A DNA stretch of 64,000 bases from contig CALXNA010000002.1 of assembly GCA_944389615.1 (NCBI GenBank), positions 1 to 64,000 on the forward strand, read 5' to 3'. This DNA comes from an uncultured Anaerobiospirillum sp. (GTDB lineage Bacteria; Pseudomonadota; Gammaproteobacteria; Enterobacterales; Succinivibrionaceae). Made by a program: the position numbers and the translations under genes. Every line of letters begins with the position of its first letter. Position 1 is the first letter of the stretch. The notes under the pieces were generated by a model that was given only the letters and a program-made list of their open reading frames with translations, was not told the DNA's origin and ran no database searches. This document shows positions 16,499-24,965 of the stretch, piece after piece.

Positions 16499-17788
16499 TT
16501 AGGCCATTTCGTCGTTCTTAAAGGACTTCGAGGAGCGGAATTGCCACAGGGCAACGCCGACCACGAAGATCGACAGCAGAATGGTGATGGCGGCGGCAAT
16601 CGAGTATTGCGAAGCGGACATGGTCAGCTTGTAAATCCACGATACCAAGATGTCGGTACCGCCGGCGTTCGAGCCCGGAACGGCTGGGCCACCGTTGTTG
16701 AACAGGTAGATGATATTGAAATTGTTAAAGTTGAAGGTGTACTGCGTGATGATGATCGGGGAGATCGAGGTCAAAACCAGCGGCAGGGTGATGGTCTTAA
16801 GCTTGGTAAAGGAGCCTGCGCCATCCATGGTGGCCGCCTCGTAGAGATCATCTGGGATAGCCTGCAACACGCCCGTGGTCATGGCGAACACGAATGGGAA
16901 GCCGCACCAAATCTGGATCATGATGAGAGCAGTCTTAGTCCAGAATGGGTCGGTGAGCCATGCCTTCGGCTCGATGCCAAAGAACGGCAAGATCGTGTTG
17001 TTGATGACGCCAAAGGAGTCGTTGAACATGCCCGAGAATACGAGGATGGTAACGAAGCCTGGGACGGCCCACGGCAGGATGAAGATGGTGCGAACGATGG
17101 CCTTGCCGTAGAGATCTTTTTGGTTGACCAAGATGGCAAGGAGTACGCCGACGGTGCACTGCAAGGTCGTGGCGACTACCGTCCAAACGACCGTCCATTG
17201 CAATACCTCCATGAAGGTGTCGCGCCACAGCTTGAGGCTGAAGATGTTGGTGAAGGTCTTAAGACCGACCCAGTCAACCAAGCGGGCCGGTGGCGCGTTG
17301 TAGAGGTTGTAGTTGGTGAAGGCAATGGAGAAGCCGAAGATGATAGGGAAGATCACGACGAAGACCAAGATGATGAAGCCTGGCGTGATCATGAGGTATG
17401 GGAAGCCGGCGTCGAGCAGGTTGTGATACTGCTTGACGATCGAGTTGACCTCTTGGCCGCGGTCACGGCGGCAGCCGTTCTTATAGCCGTCACGGATCGC
17501 CACATACCACAGGGTAAAGGCAAAGAGGAGAATTAAGACGGTGATGATACCTTCTGCTAATAAGAAGACCGAATTGTCCTTGCGGACGGTCTCGCCTAAG
17601 GTTACAAGACCCCAGAGGCCGTGGGCAATCATGTCTTTGGCGCAGAAGAAGAAGCTTAGCAAGATGACCGAGAAAATCAGGCCTTTTTGCCATTGGCCAT
17701 TGTAGTACTGGCCACCACCCGGGAAGATGCCTAAGACTAAGGCGGTCAAGCCGTGGTGGGTTTGGGGCTTGGGACTAGTTTCGCTCAT
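16499..17788 (-). CDS. ganP: Galacto-oligosaccharide ABC transporter permease, MalF type
   Basis: This is the larger permease of the importer (429 residues). Hydrophobic helices near residues 14-90 precede the core BPD_transp_1 domain, and the EAA loop is YEAATMDGAGSFTKLKTITLPL. It pairs with the MalG-type protein to form the channel. The gene follows the binding-protein gene after a 265-bp gap that contains a very stable hairpin, which would keep binding protein in excess. The symbol is given by analogy with Bacillus ganP. Confidence 0.88.
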   Translation of the reverse strand: MSETSPKPQTHHGLTALVLGIFPGGGQYYNGQWQKGLIFSVILLSFFFCAKDMIAHGLWGLVTLGETVRKDNSVFLLAEGIITVLILLFAFTLWYVAIRDGYKNGCRRDRGQEVNSIVKQYHNLLDAGFPYLMITPGFIILVFVVIFPIIFGFSIAFTNYNLYNAPPARLVDWVGLKTFTNIFSLKLWRDTFMEVLQWTVVWTVVATTLQCTVGVLLAILVNQKDLYGKAIVRTIFILPWAVPGFVTILVFSGMFNDSFGVINNTILPFFGIEPKAWLTDPFWTKTALIMIQIWCGFPFVFAMTTGVLQAIPDDLYEAATMDGAGSFTKLKTITLPLVLTSISPIIITQYTFNFNNFNIIYLFNNGGPAVPGSNAGGTDILVSWIYKLTMSASQYSIAAAITILLSIFVVGVALWQFRSSKSFKNDEMA

Positions 17789-18005
17789 GGGAATCCTCGC
17801 AACACGCAGAAGACGCAGATCAGATCACTCTGGAGCGTGCGTTGGGGGTAAAGCAAGCCCACAGGCTCGCTGACGATGCTTGCGCGCAGCTGACGCTTCG
17901 CTCCGCCTCCGCGCTTCGCGCCGTGTGGCGCCGCTGGGGCGAGCGCTGCGCTATTGAGCGCGTGGTCGGTAGCGTGCCTGTGAACTCGCTTGTGACATTG
18001 GAAAT

Positions 18006-18031
18006 GGGGTGCAACCCGTAGGTTGCACCCC
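18006..18031 (-). other. UNCG-capped hairpin between binding-protein and permease genes
   Basis: The minus-strand transcript would read GGGGTGCAACC, loop TACG, GGTTGCACCCC, a perfect 11-bp stem with a C(UACG)G tetraloop and no U-tract. Such structures after a binding-protein gene typically protect the upstream message or reduce read-through. Confidence 0.7.
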
Positions 18032-18053
18032 TTAAAGGAAAGGAGGAGAGCTC

Positions 18054-19292
18054 TTAGAAGCCGGAGCGGAAGGCCTCGATCTGATTGTGGATCTGATCGG
18101 TGGCGCCCTTTAAGGCTTCAGCTGGATCCTGCTTGCCCGAGACGACTAATTGCAGCGCCGAATCGATAGGAGTCCAAACTTGGCTCATCTCTGGGATCGA
18201 TGGCATGGCCTCGGCACGGGCCGACTGAATGGCGACGGCCTTAGCAAACTCGTTGTCGGTGATGATTGGATCGTTCATGACCGTCTTGGAGGCTGGGATC
18301 TCGTTGGTGATCTCAAAGCGCTTCTTGGCCCACTCAGGCTTGTTGATGAACTGGATGAAAGCCTCTGCCATTTCTGGGTTCTTAGACCAAGTGGAGACGG
18401 CATAGCCCTTAACACCTAATAAGGAGCTCATGTCCTTGCCATTAGGCAGTTTAGGCAGTGGGGTGACGCCGAAGTTGACCCCGGCCTTGGTGTATGGCTC
18501 GTAAGCCCATGGGCCATTGATCACGGCAGCAGCCTTCTTCTCGGTGAAGAGGGAGTCGATGGCGTTGAGTCCGTTCTCACCTAAGATACCGGCAGGGAAG
18601 GTGCCATCCTCATAGAAGCTGCGCAGATAGGTGACAGCCTCGACCGCACCGGCGTTGCTCAGGCCCACATCAGCGACATCGAAGTTGCCGTTAGCATCGC
18701 GGGCGAAGATGTAGCCGCCATATGGGGCGACAACGCCGTAGGCGTAGTAGATCTGGTCAAACTTGGCGATGAGGCCATACTCCGAGGCGTTAGCGCCGTG
18801 ACGCTCCTGCGAGAACTTCTTGTACTCGTCTAAGGTGTCAAATGGGGTAGGAAGCAGATCCTTGTTGTAGTACATGACCAGAGTTTCTACGACCTTAGGT
18901 AAAGCATAGACTTGGCCGTCCGTGGTAAAGGCGCTTAAAGCTGACTCAGTGTAGTCGGCCAGTTGATCTGGGGTGGCTGCGAGCGGTGCAATTAAGCCCT
19001 GTACCACCGAAGCGCCGAGCAGATCGGAAGGGATTAACAGGACATCAGGGCCGATGCCAGCTGGGCCATCGAGACGTAATTTCTCGATCTGCTGAATGTA
19101 AGGCATCTCTTGGAGCGAGACTTTGCATTTGGTCTCCTGCTCAAAGGCTGCAATCGCATCAGTGATGCCCTTGGACTTTTGGATATCTTCCCAAACTAAC
19201 AGCTCGCAGTCTGCGGCAAAGGCAGCAGGTACAGCGGCAATAGAGGCGGTGGCCAGAGCCACGGCAACAGTCAGACGATTCAGAGCTTTCAT
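18054..19292 (-). CDS. ganS: Galacto-oligosaccharide-binding periplasmic protein, MalE/GanS type
   Basis: This is the periplasmic solute-binding protein of the SBP_bac_1 (MalE) family. The signal peptide is about residues 1-26, ending PAAFA. LLVWEDIQKSKGITDAIAAFEQET is the usual start of a maltodextrin/galacto-oligosaccharide-binding protein, with PKVVETLVMYYNKDLL and AAVINGPWAYEPY further on. GGGG lies upstream of the ATG. It heads the leftward operon ganS-ganP-ganQ-GH53. Cargo is inferred from the galactanase; maltodextrin is the alternative. Confidence 0.88.
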   Translation of the reverse strand: MKALNRLTVAVALATASIAAVPAAFAADCELLVWEDIQKSKGITDAIAAFEQETKCKVSLQEMPYIQQIEKLRLDGPAGIGPDVLLIPSDLLGASVVQGLIAPLAATPDQLADYTESALSAFTTDGQVYALPKVVETLVMYYNKDLLPTPFDTLDEYKKFSQERHGANASEYGLIAKFDQIYYAYGVVAPYGGYIFARDANGNFDVADVGLSNAGAVEAVTYLRSFYEDGTFPAGILGENGLNAIDSLFTEKKAAAVINGPWAYEPYTKAGVNFGVTPLPKLPNGKDMSSLLGVKGYAVSTWSKNPEMAEAFIQFINKPEWAKKRFEITNEIPASKTVMNDPIITDNEFAKAVAIQSARAEAMPSIPEMSQVWTPIDSALQLVVSGKQDPAEALKGATDQIHNQIEAFRSGF

Positions 19293-19473
19293 CGCATCCC
19301 CTCAACAAAGACATAATCAAGCGTTTGCTCCGAGCCCAACTGCTGGTTCCAGCGCAGCTCCGCTAAGGAAGGCGGGCCGCCGAGGCGGGCGTAAGGGCAA
19401 AGCCTGTGAACATGCATACCTTAATCAAATGCCAAGGCCAGCGCAAAGGTGAAACGCTCAGGATATGATTCAC

Positions 19474-19489
19474 TTCACAAAAATGTGAA
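19474..19489. promoter_or_regulatory. Inverted repeat upstream of the galactan operon
   Basis: TTCACA-AAAA-TGTGAA is a perfect 6-bp inverted repeat with a 4-bp spacer, about 180 bp before the binding-protein start on the leftward side. It could be an operator. It is not a CRP site, because the half-sites face the opposite way from TGTGA-N6-TCACA. Confidence 0.4.
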
Positions 19490-19708
19490 CGTGTAACATG
19501 AAGTTGGCGTAAAATGGCACTAAACTGGCGCTAAGTCCTTATATTTAAAGCTTTGAACTCGGTTGTATAAAATTTATCAAGTCCGTGCGCGTGCCCGGCG
19601 CCGCTCCAAGGTGTGGTTGCGCTGCTGGATATTGGGGTACTACCTGTGACGAAGTCGCGCTTTTAGGCCATAAAAGCGTGATCTGGTAAACAAAATTCAG
19701 CAATTCTT

Positions 19709-19737
19709 TTGTTAAGTTTGCGCTCGTTTTGTATAGT
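19709..19737 (+). promoter_or_regulatory. Probable promoter of the ATPase gene
   Basis: TTGTTA (19709-19714) and TATAGT (19732-19737) are exactly 17 bp apart, a good sigma70 pair directed at the ATPase gene at 19983. The predicted start is about 19744. The paired palindromes at 19763-19792 follow immediately. The region 19293-19982 otherwise holds no supported gene. Confidence 0.6.
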
Positions 19738-19762
19738 TTAGGCATGAACAAGCGCGCTTCTT

Positions 19763-19792
19763 GTGTTTAAACACGTACAAGTTTGTTTAAAC
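19763..19792. promoter_or_regulatory. Pair of GTTTAAAC palindromes 20 bp apart
   Basis: GTGTTTAAACAC (19763-19774) is a perfect 12-bp palindrome. A second GTTTAAAC sits at 19785-19792, and the core centres are exactly 20 bp, two helical turns, apart. A further TTAAAC half follows at 19793-19798. Placed just downstream of the predicted start point, they look like a tandem repressor site controlling the ATPase and possibly the divergent operon. Confidence 0.55.
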
Positions 19793-19982
19793 TTAAACAC
19801 AAATTCACGGCTGCAACCGGCTGTAACCGCGGCACGCTTGAGGAGCTTGAGCGCAGCTTAAGCTAAGACGCTGCAGAGCCCGAGTTACTCGGGCCTTCCT
19901 GTAGCCCAGTCTAAACAGCCCCGGAACGCTAGCTCTAATTAATGTAGCTGGGTGCGTGCGCGGAGCATAGTGGGAGTAATCC

Positions 19983-21158
19983 ATGGCAAGCATTGAGTTC
20001 AAGAACGTGGTCAAGGCCTATGGCAAGGTGGTGACCTTGTCCAACATCAACCTGCGCATCGAAGATGGCCAGCTGTGCGTCTTCGTCGGTCCATCAGGTT
20101 GCGGTAAGTCGACCATGCTGCGTATGATCGCAGGTCTTGAGAGCATCAGCGCCGGTGAGCTGTTGATCGACGATGAAGTAGTAAATGACGTTTCGCCTGC
20201 TGACCGCGGAGTCGCCATGGTATTCCAGTCCTATGCGCTCTATCCGCACATGTCGGTGGCCGAGAATATGGGCTACAGCCTCAAGATCAACAAGGTACCA
20301 AAGGACGAGATTCGCCGTCAGGTCACCGAGGTCGCCAAGGCCTTACAGCTTGACCACCTCTTAGATCGCAAGCCTAAGCAGTTATCAGGCGGTCAGCGTC
20401 AGCGTGTCGCCATTGGCCGAGCCATTGTCCGCAATCCGAAGGTCTTCACCTTCGACGAGCCGCTGTCCAACTTAGACGCTGAGCTGCGCGTTGAGATGCG
20501 CTTGCACATTGCCCGTATGCACCAAGAGATGGGCACCACCATGGTCTACGTTACCCACGATCAGGTTGAGGCCATGACCTTGGCCGACAAGATTGTGGTC
20601 ATGAACTTTGGCAAGATCGAGCAGGTAGGTAAGCCACTTGAGCTCTACTACAATCCATGCAACAAGTTCGTCGCCGGCTTCATTGGCTCGCCGAAGATGA
20701 ACTTCCTGCCAACTGAGATCAAGGCCATCGGTGATAACGAGGTCACGATCGACTTAGGCGGCAACTTAGAGCAAGTCCCAGCCTTAACCGCAGGCCTCAA
20801 GGTCGGCGACAAGGTCACGGTCGGCATTCGCCCTGAGTACCTCTCGATCGGCAACACCCAAGCGGCCTTAGAGCGCTTCGGTGGCGCCAAGACGGTCAGC
20901 CTGAAGTTCACCTCGGACGTAGTCGAGCGCTTAGGCAACAACACCTATCTCTACGGCACCAGCTGCGGTCAAGACAACTTCAAGATCATCATTCCAGGTG
21001 ACGTCCAAGTCCACACCGGCCGCGAGGTCGAGCTCAACTGCTTGGCCAAGAACTGCCTCTTATTCAACGAGGCCGGGGAGCGCATCTACGCCCGTGAAGA
21101 GGACAAGCTGCCTTGGCCTGAGACCAAGACCAAGCACGACGACGAGAACGCCGCCTAA
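19983..21158 (+). CDS. Sugar ABC transporter ATPase, MsmX/UgpC/MalK type
   Basis: This cytoplasmic ATPase energises CUT1 sugar importers. Walker A is GPSGCGKST, the Q-loop is [10 protein letters not shown], the signature is [14 protein letters not shown], Walker B is [16 protein letters not shown] and the H-loop is [14 protein letters not shown]-terminal TOBE/MalK regulatory region (from about residue 240) has [10 protein letters not shown]. It is divergent from ganS-ganP-ganQ, which lacks its own ATPase, so it most likely serves that importer. The length of 391 residues is usual. Some members of this family serve several importers. Confidence 0.92.
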   Translation: MASIEFKNVVKAYGKVVTLSNINLRIEDGQLCVFVGPSGCGKSTMLRMIAGLESISAGELLIDDEVVNDVSPADRGVAMVFQSYALYPHMSVAENMGYSLKINKVPKDEIRRQVTEVAKALQLDHLLDRKPKQLSGGQRQRVAIGRAIVRNPKVFTFDEPLSNLDAELRVEMRLHIARMHQEMGTTMVYVTHDQVEAMTLADKIVVMNFGKIEQVGKPLELYYNPCNKFVAGFIGSPKMNFLPTEIKAIGDNEVTIDLGGNLEQVPALTAGLKVGDKVTVGIRPEYLSIGNTQAALERFGGAKTVSLKFTSDVVERLGNNTYLYGTSCGQDNFKIIIPGDVQVHTGREVELNCLAKNCLLFNEAGERIYAREEDKLPWPETKTKHDDENAA

Positions 21159-21360
21159 CGCCGCCGCCGCGCCGCGTAGGTCGCCTAACGCCACGCTCGC
21201 CGTCGCGCCTTGCGTCGCCGCCTGCGCCCAAGGGCATAGCGCAGCATGGATCTAAGTTTGACTGGCTTTATGTTTTTGCGCCAAAAGTTTGGAGACATTG
21301 CGGCAAGTATCACAGGGGGCGGTTTCAATCCCGCAACTGTGGTAGTGCCAACCGACAATA

Positions 21361-21413
21361 CTGAAACGTGAGCTACGGCTCACCAAGATTAATCCCCAAA
21401 AGTGAGGTTTCAG
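21361..21413 (+). other. Structured element in the leader of the porin gene
   Basis: CTGAAAC (21361-21367) pairs with GTTTCAG (21407-21413) and encloses GTGAGC-TACG-GCTCAC (21367-21382 region), a hairpin with a C(UACG)G tetraloop. Just upstream, CACAG and CTGTG near 21310-21340 enclose a further GCGG/CCGC stem. The gap 21159-21750 has no supported gene. This may be a folded 5' leader of the porin message or the trace of a mobile element. Confidence 0.45.
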
Positions 21414-21750
21414 ATACGGTCTAACTGAACAGCTCCTGCGCTCCTTGCGCGGTCTTGCTTGATCTCCTTTTCTATCCCATTGAGCGCACAAGCAAGCACC
21501 GAACAAAGCGCAGGCGTCGCCTCTGGCAGCGCGGACCGAGCACGAGCTCGGACTTTGGGAGCTGCTGGAGTGGAAGGTCGTAGGTGAAACTTAAGTTCTA
21601 TCCCAAGGTGGTTTGCTCCTCCTTACTTAGTACCATCAAGCTAAAGGATCTGTTGTGGGGACTGAGACTTTAACCTGCGCTGATACTGCTATCCCACGTA
21701 GCTTGAGCAAACTCGATGTGTCTATTGCAAGTCGTATAGGGAAATTTTCC

Positions 21751-23322
21751 ATGAAAGGAGCATTTAAGTTTTCAACCCTTGCCGCCGCAGTTTTAGCTGC
21801 AAGCATGACGATGTACAGCACCAACGCTGCTGCTGCCGGTCAAGCCGATATCGATGCTGCCTTAGCCGCAGCTCGTGAGGCGGTTGCCGCTGCTCAGCGC
21901 GCCGAGGCTGCTGCCGTTGAGGCTAAGCGTGCCGCCGAGGCTGCTCAAGCTAAGGCTGAGGCCGAGAGCGCACGTGCTAAGGCCATTGTTGATCAAGCTG
22001 CCGCCCGTGACAGCAAGGCAGGCTCGGTCGACGTCGGCTGGAAGCCATCCTTTGACTTCCACGGCTACTTCCGTGCCGGTGTCGGTCAATCGAGCCAAGG
22101 TGCTAACCTCAATTGGAATCAGAGCAAAGTTGGTCGTTTAGGTAACGAAGGTGACCTCTACTCTGAGCTCGAGTTTGGTACCGAGGTCTACAAGGTTGAC
22201 GATGTCAGCTTCTACATCGACTCGATGGTGCAGCTGAACTCGGACGGTTCCGACGACGGCGAGGATATGCTTAATGGCAAGGATGACGACATGAACGTCA
22301 GCCTGCGTCAGTTCAACCTCCAAGTTAAGGGCTTAATCCCAGGTCAGCCAAATGCCGTAGTTTGGGCTGGTAAGCGCTACTACCAACGTGCTGATATCCA
22401 CATCATTGACTCCAAGTACATCAACATCTCCGGTAATGGTGCTGGTATTGAGTACTTACAAGCAGGCCCAGGCACCTTCTCCTTCGCTTGGATCCGTAAG
22501 GATGCCCAACAGATCGCCTATGATTTCAATGATCTCGGCTACCCCGACACTTATAATGGCGATCTCAACATCAACTACTTAGATGCTCGCTATGCCGGTT
22601 GGGCTCCTTGGGCTGGTGCTTGGACGCAGTTCCAAGTAGCTGTTGCTATTCCTCATGGTGCCGATGGTGTTGCCAAAGATGGCACATTCGTCAGCGGCGA
22701 TCCAGAACATGACAACGGTACCAGCGTCATGGCCACCGCTGAGTTAAGCCAGAGCTTCAGCGCAGGTTACAACAAGACCGTACTGCAGTACTTTAACAAG
22801 GCCTTAGCTCACAACGCGATTGATATCGGTGGCGGCTGGAACGATGCTTGGAATGATAACGAAGATGCTAAGGGCTTCAGCATCATCAACACCGGTGAGG
22901 TCAACGTAACCGACAACTTCTCGTTCACCCACGTTCTGCACTACGGCTATGCCTCTGACATGGGCTCTAAATACGGCGATGAGGACAATCACTCCATCAT
23001 CCGCGCTGTTGCCCGTGCCGGTTACCAGCTGACCACTTACACTCGTCTGTTAGCCGAGGTTGGCTCGTACTGGGAAGATGTTGAGTACAAGGATGGTACC
23101 GACAGATCTGCTGATGGTCAAAAGTACACCTTGGCTTACGCTATTGCTGCAGGCAAGGGCTTAATGGCACGTCCTGAGCTGCGTTTATATGCTTCGTACT
23201 TGGTTGCGAACGGCGACGATATTGCGAGCAATGTTGGCCCTAACTCGATCGGTGCAGTTACTGGCGGCACCTCTGATGACACCGAGTGGAACTTCGGTGT
23301 TCAGGCCGAGGCTTGGTGGTAA
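21751..23322 (+). CDS. LamB-type sugar porin with N-terminal coiled coil
   Basis: This is an outer-membrane beta-barrel of the maltoporin (LamB) family for oligosaccharide diffusion. The signal peptide is residues 1-28, ending NAAAA. An Ala/Glu/Lys-rich coiled coil (about 30-85, REAVAAAQRAEAAAVEAKRA type) precedes the barrel, which starts at FDFHGYFRAGVGQSSQGAN. GKRYYQRADIHIIDSKYINISGNGAG is a LamB signature, and the last residues end in W as outer-membrane proteins prefer an aromatic. ATG 21751 starts a canonical signal peptide; in-frame upstream codons would add 32 unlikely residues. It lies downstream of the sugar ATPase and suits galacto-oligosaccharide uptake. Confidence 0.88.
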   Translation: MKGAFKFSTLAAAVLAASMTMYSTNAAAAGQADIDAALAAAREAVAAAQRAEAAAVEAKRAAEAAQAKAEAESARAKAIVDQAAARDSKAGSVDVGWKPSFDFHGYFRAGVGQSSQGANLNWNQSKVGRLGNEGDLYSELEFGTEVYKVDDVSFYIDSMVQLNSDGSDDGEDMLNGKDDDMNVSLRQFNLQVKGLIPGQPNAVVWAGKRYYQRADIHIIDSKYINISGNGAGIEYLQAGPGTFSFAWIRKDAQQIAYDFNDLGYPDTYNGDLNINYLDARYAGWAPWAGAWTQFQVAVAIPHGADGVAKDGTFVSGDPEHDNGTSVMATAELSQSFSAGYNKTVLQYFNKALAHNAIDIGGGWNDAWNDNEDAKGFSIINTGEVNVTDNFSFTHVLHYGYASDMGSKYGDEDNHSIIRAVARAGYQLTTYTRLLAEVGSYWEDVEYKDGTDRSADGQKYTLAYAIAAGKGLMARPELRLYASYLVANGDDIASNVGPNSIGAVTGGTSDDTEWNFGVQAEAWW

Positions 23323-23361
23323 CAGGACGCCATCGGTCTAAACCTTTCAGTTAGACGATTA

Positions 23362-23408
23362 GGCGACCGCAAGGCTCAGGGCGTCTTAAGATGCCCGAGC
23401 CGGTCGCC
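23362..23408 (+). terminator. Hairpin downstream of the porin gene
   Basis: GGCGACC (23362-23368) pairs with GGTCGCC (23402-23408), with inner GGCTC/GAGCC and TCTTAAGA. There is no T-tract directly after it, so it could stabilise the 3' end or act as a weak terminator. Confidence 0.45.
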
Positions 23409-23459
23409 CTCAAGGTCTGTTTTGGACTTGGCCCAAGTGGCAAGCTCAAGGCAGACCTT

Positions 23460-23830
23460 TTTGTCTCTTGGGCGCAGGCACACTGGCCGCGCCTCTCAAC
23501 TTGCGCGGCCTTGCGGCTCCGCTCGTCCACGCTCCGGGCCGATGCTTGGTCTCTAAGGAGCAGATGGCTATCTGCGCCACAGCTCTGGGGCCGTGCATCC
23601 TCTCAGACCATTTGGGCGGCGGCTGCGCTTGCCGCTCGCCGTTTCACATTCGGGCCACTTTGTATTTGTCTCTAAGGGGGCAATGGGCCGTTTGTGCCGC
23701 GGCGTCGGGCCCATGCGTCCTCTTGGGCTACTTGGGCGGCGGCTGCGCTTGCTGCTTGCCGTTTCGCGTCCGGGCCACTCAGCGTTGGTCTCTAGGACGC
23801 AAAAGGCCGTCTGCGCTTAGGGCACGACCT
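23460..23830 (-). repeat. Tandem copies of a ~120-bp intergenic repeat, inverted
   Basis: The core GGTCTCTAAGG (inverse of CCTTAGAGACC) recurs at 23548-23558, 23667-23677 (TGTCTCTAAGG) and 23787-23796 (GGTCTCTAGG), so the period is 119-120 bp. Units share GGGCGGCGGCTGCGCTTGC and GCCGTTTC-C-T-CGGGCCACT. A fainter copy is near 23462. The same family in the other orientation is at 30554-30800 and 173-250. No gene is supported here. Confidence 0.75.
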
Positions 23831-23919
23831 TGCGCTTTCCATGGCGCGTGGATGGCGGTGTAACGCGGGACGCGACCACCCCCTTAGAGACCTCACTGCA
23901 ACGTGGGGTTGCGCTCTGG

Positions 23920-24915
23920 CTACTGCCGCAGGTAGTCGTAGCACTCGCGCCAACCGGCGTTGCGGCTGTGGTAGAAGACCTTGCCGACGCGCACAAAGCC
24001 CAGCTTGGTTGCAAGCACGTGCATTGGTTGGTTGTCTTGGTGGGTGTCGATTCTGAGGTACGGATACTGGGCGATGAGGAGCTTTAAGATAAAGGTGCCG
24101 ACGCCGCGCCCTTGTACCGTGGCCATGCGGTGAATTACCTTGTAGGGCTGGGTGCTGCGCCACGAACCATCTTGCAGCTCATCGTAGACTGGCTCATGGT
24201 CGGAGAGGACAAAGGTGCCCACCACCTCGTCATGCTGCTCTTCGTCGTACACCACATAGAGCTCGCCTGCCTCTAAGGCTGGGACGACGTCTTGGCTGCT
24301 GGGGAAGCCTTGCGTCCATTGGTGGAAGTTGTGGTGCTCGTACATGAACTGGCGCGCCCACTCAAACAGCTCATCGATGCGCGGTAGGTCGGCTTTAGTG
24401 GCCTTGCGCAGGTTGAGCAAGTTAGTCTTGCTGGGCGCGACATAGTCAAAGCAGATGCGGTCGCCGTAGCCCTCGTAGGTGACCACGCCGGTACGCTCAA
24501 AGCCCAACTTGCCCAAGATATGGCACATGGTCTTATTATCTTCGTGGGTATCGATGCGGATATGAGGGTAGCGCGCCATGAGCCACGCAAAGATGAATTG
24601 CCCCGCGCCTTGGCCCGGCAGCGCGGCCATGCGGTGCACTACGATGTACGGCGCATCACTGTGCCAGTGGCCGTCACGTATGCGGTCGTACTCCGGCTCG
24701 CAGTCGCCTAAGGCGAAGCTGGCGATAACCTGACCTGCGTCATTGAGGCAGACGTAGCCGTGCCCTTCTGCGATATCGGTGGCTACCACCGCACTGGTGG
24801 GGTAGTTTTCGTCCCATTGGGTCGGGTTGCCTTGCGCGACCATATAGGCGCGGCATTGGTCAAAGATTGGGTCAATCAAGGGCAGATCTTCTGGGATCGT
24901 TTTGCGAATCAGCAC
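23920..24915 (-). CDS. Tandem-domain GNAT acetyltransferase
   Basis: This protein contains two full GNAT N-acetyltransferase domains in one 331-residue chain, about residues 1-160 and 167-331. The halves are clearly paralogous: both begin with LRK/IRKxTxxDLPxI and carry VVHRMA/VIHRMAxxxGxGxGxFI, the acetyl-CoA-binding pyrophosphate loop, then RIDTHEDN/RIDTHQDN and LGFERTG/LGFVRVG. Two active sites or one regulatory half are possible. The substrate is unknown; small amines or protein N-termini are typical. It lies upstream of nothing obvious and is followed by an MFS gene on the same strand, 50 bp away at its 5' side. Confidence 0.82.
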   Translation of the reverse strand: MLIRKTIPEDLPLIDPIFDQCRAYMVAQGNPTQWDENYPTSAVVATDIAEGHGYVCLNDAGQVIASFALGDCEPEYDRIRDGHWHSDAPYIVVHRMAALPGQGAGQFIFAWLMARYPHIRIDTHEDNKTMCHILGKLGFERTGVVTYEGYGDRICFDYVAPSKTNLLNLRKATKADLPRIDELFEWARQFMYEHHNFHQWTQGFPSSQDVVPALEAGELYVVYDEEQHDEVVGTFVLSDHEPVYDELQDGSWRSTQPYKVIHRMATVQGRGVGTFILKLLIAQYPYLRIDTHQDNQPMHVLATKLGFVRVGKVFYHSRNAGWRECYDYLRQ

Positions 24916-24965
24916 GTTGTTACCTCTTGTGGGGCCGCAGCCCCAGATCTGATAGGGAATAGGGG

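Noticed and set aside
16400..17536. Long plus-strand open frame of 378 codons opposite the MalF-type permease gene
   Set aside because: It is an antisense shadow produced by codon bias: its translation is Asp/Glu/Gly/Arg-rich without a family, while the minus strand encodes a clear permease.
19474..19489. TTCACA-AAAA-TGTGAA considered as a CRP site
   Set aside because: The half-sites are in the reverse arrangement to TGTGA-N6-TCACA and the spacer is 4 bp, so it is listed only as an inverted repeat of unknown use.
21252..21506. Minus-strand 84-codon frame upstream of the porin gene considered as a transposase fragment
   Set aside because: The translation has several cysteines but no motif I can assign, and it coincides with the inverted repeats of the presumed leader, so it is not called as a gene.
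23460..23830. Tandem repeats considered as a CRISPR array
   Set aside because: The period is 119-120 bp, similarity extends through whole units with no 25-40 bp constant repeat alternating with unique spacers, and no cas genes are near.
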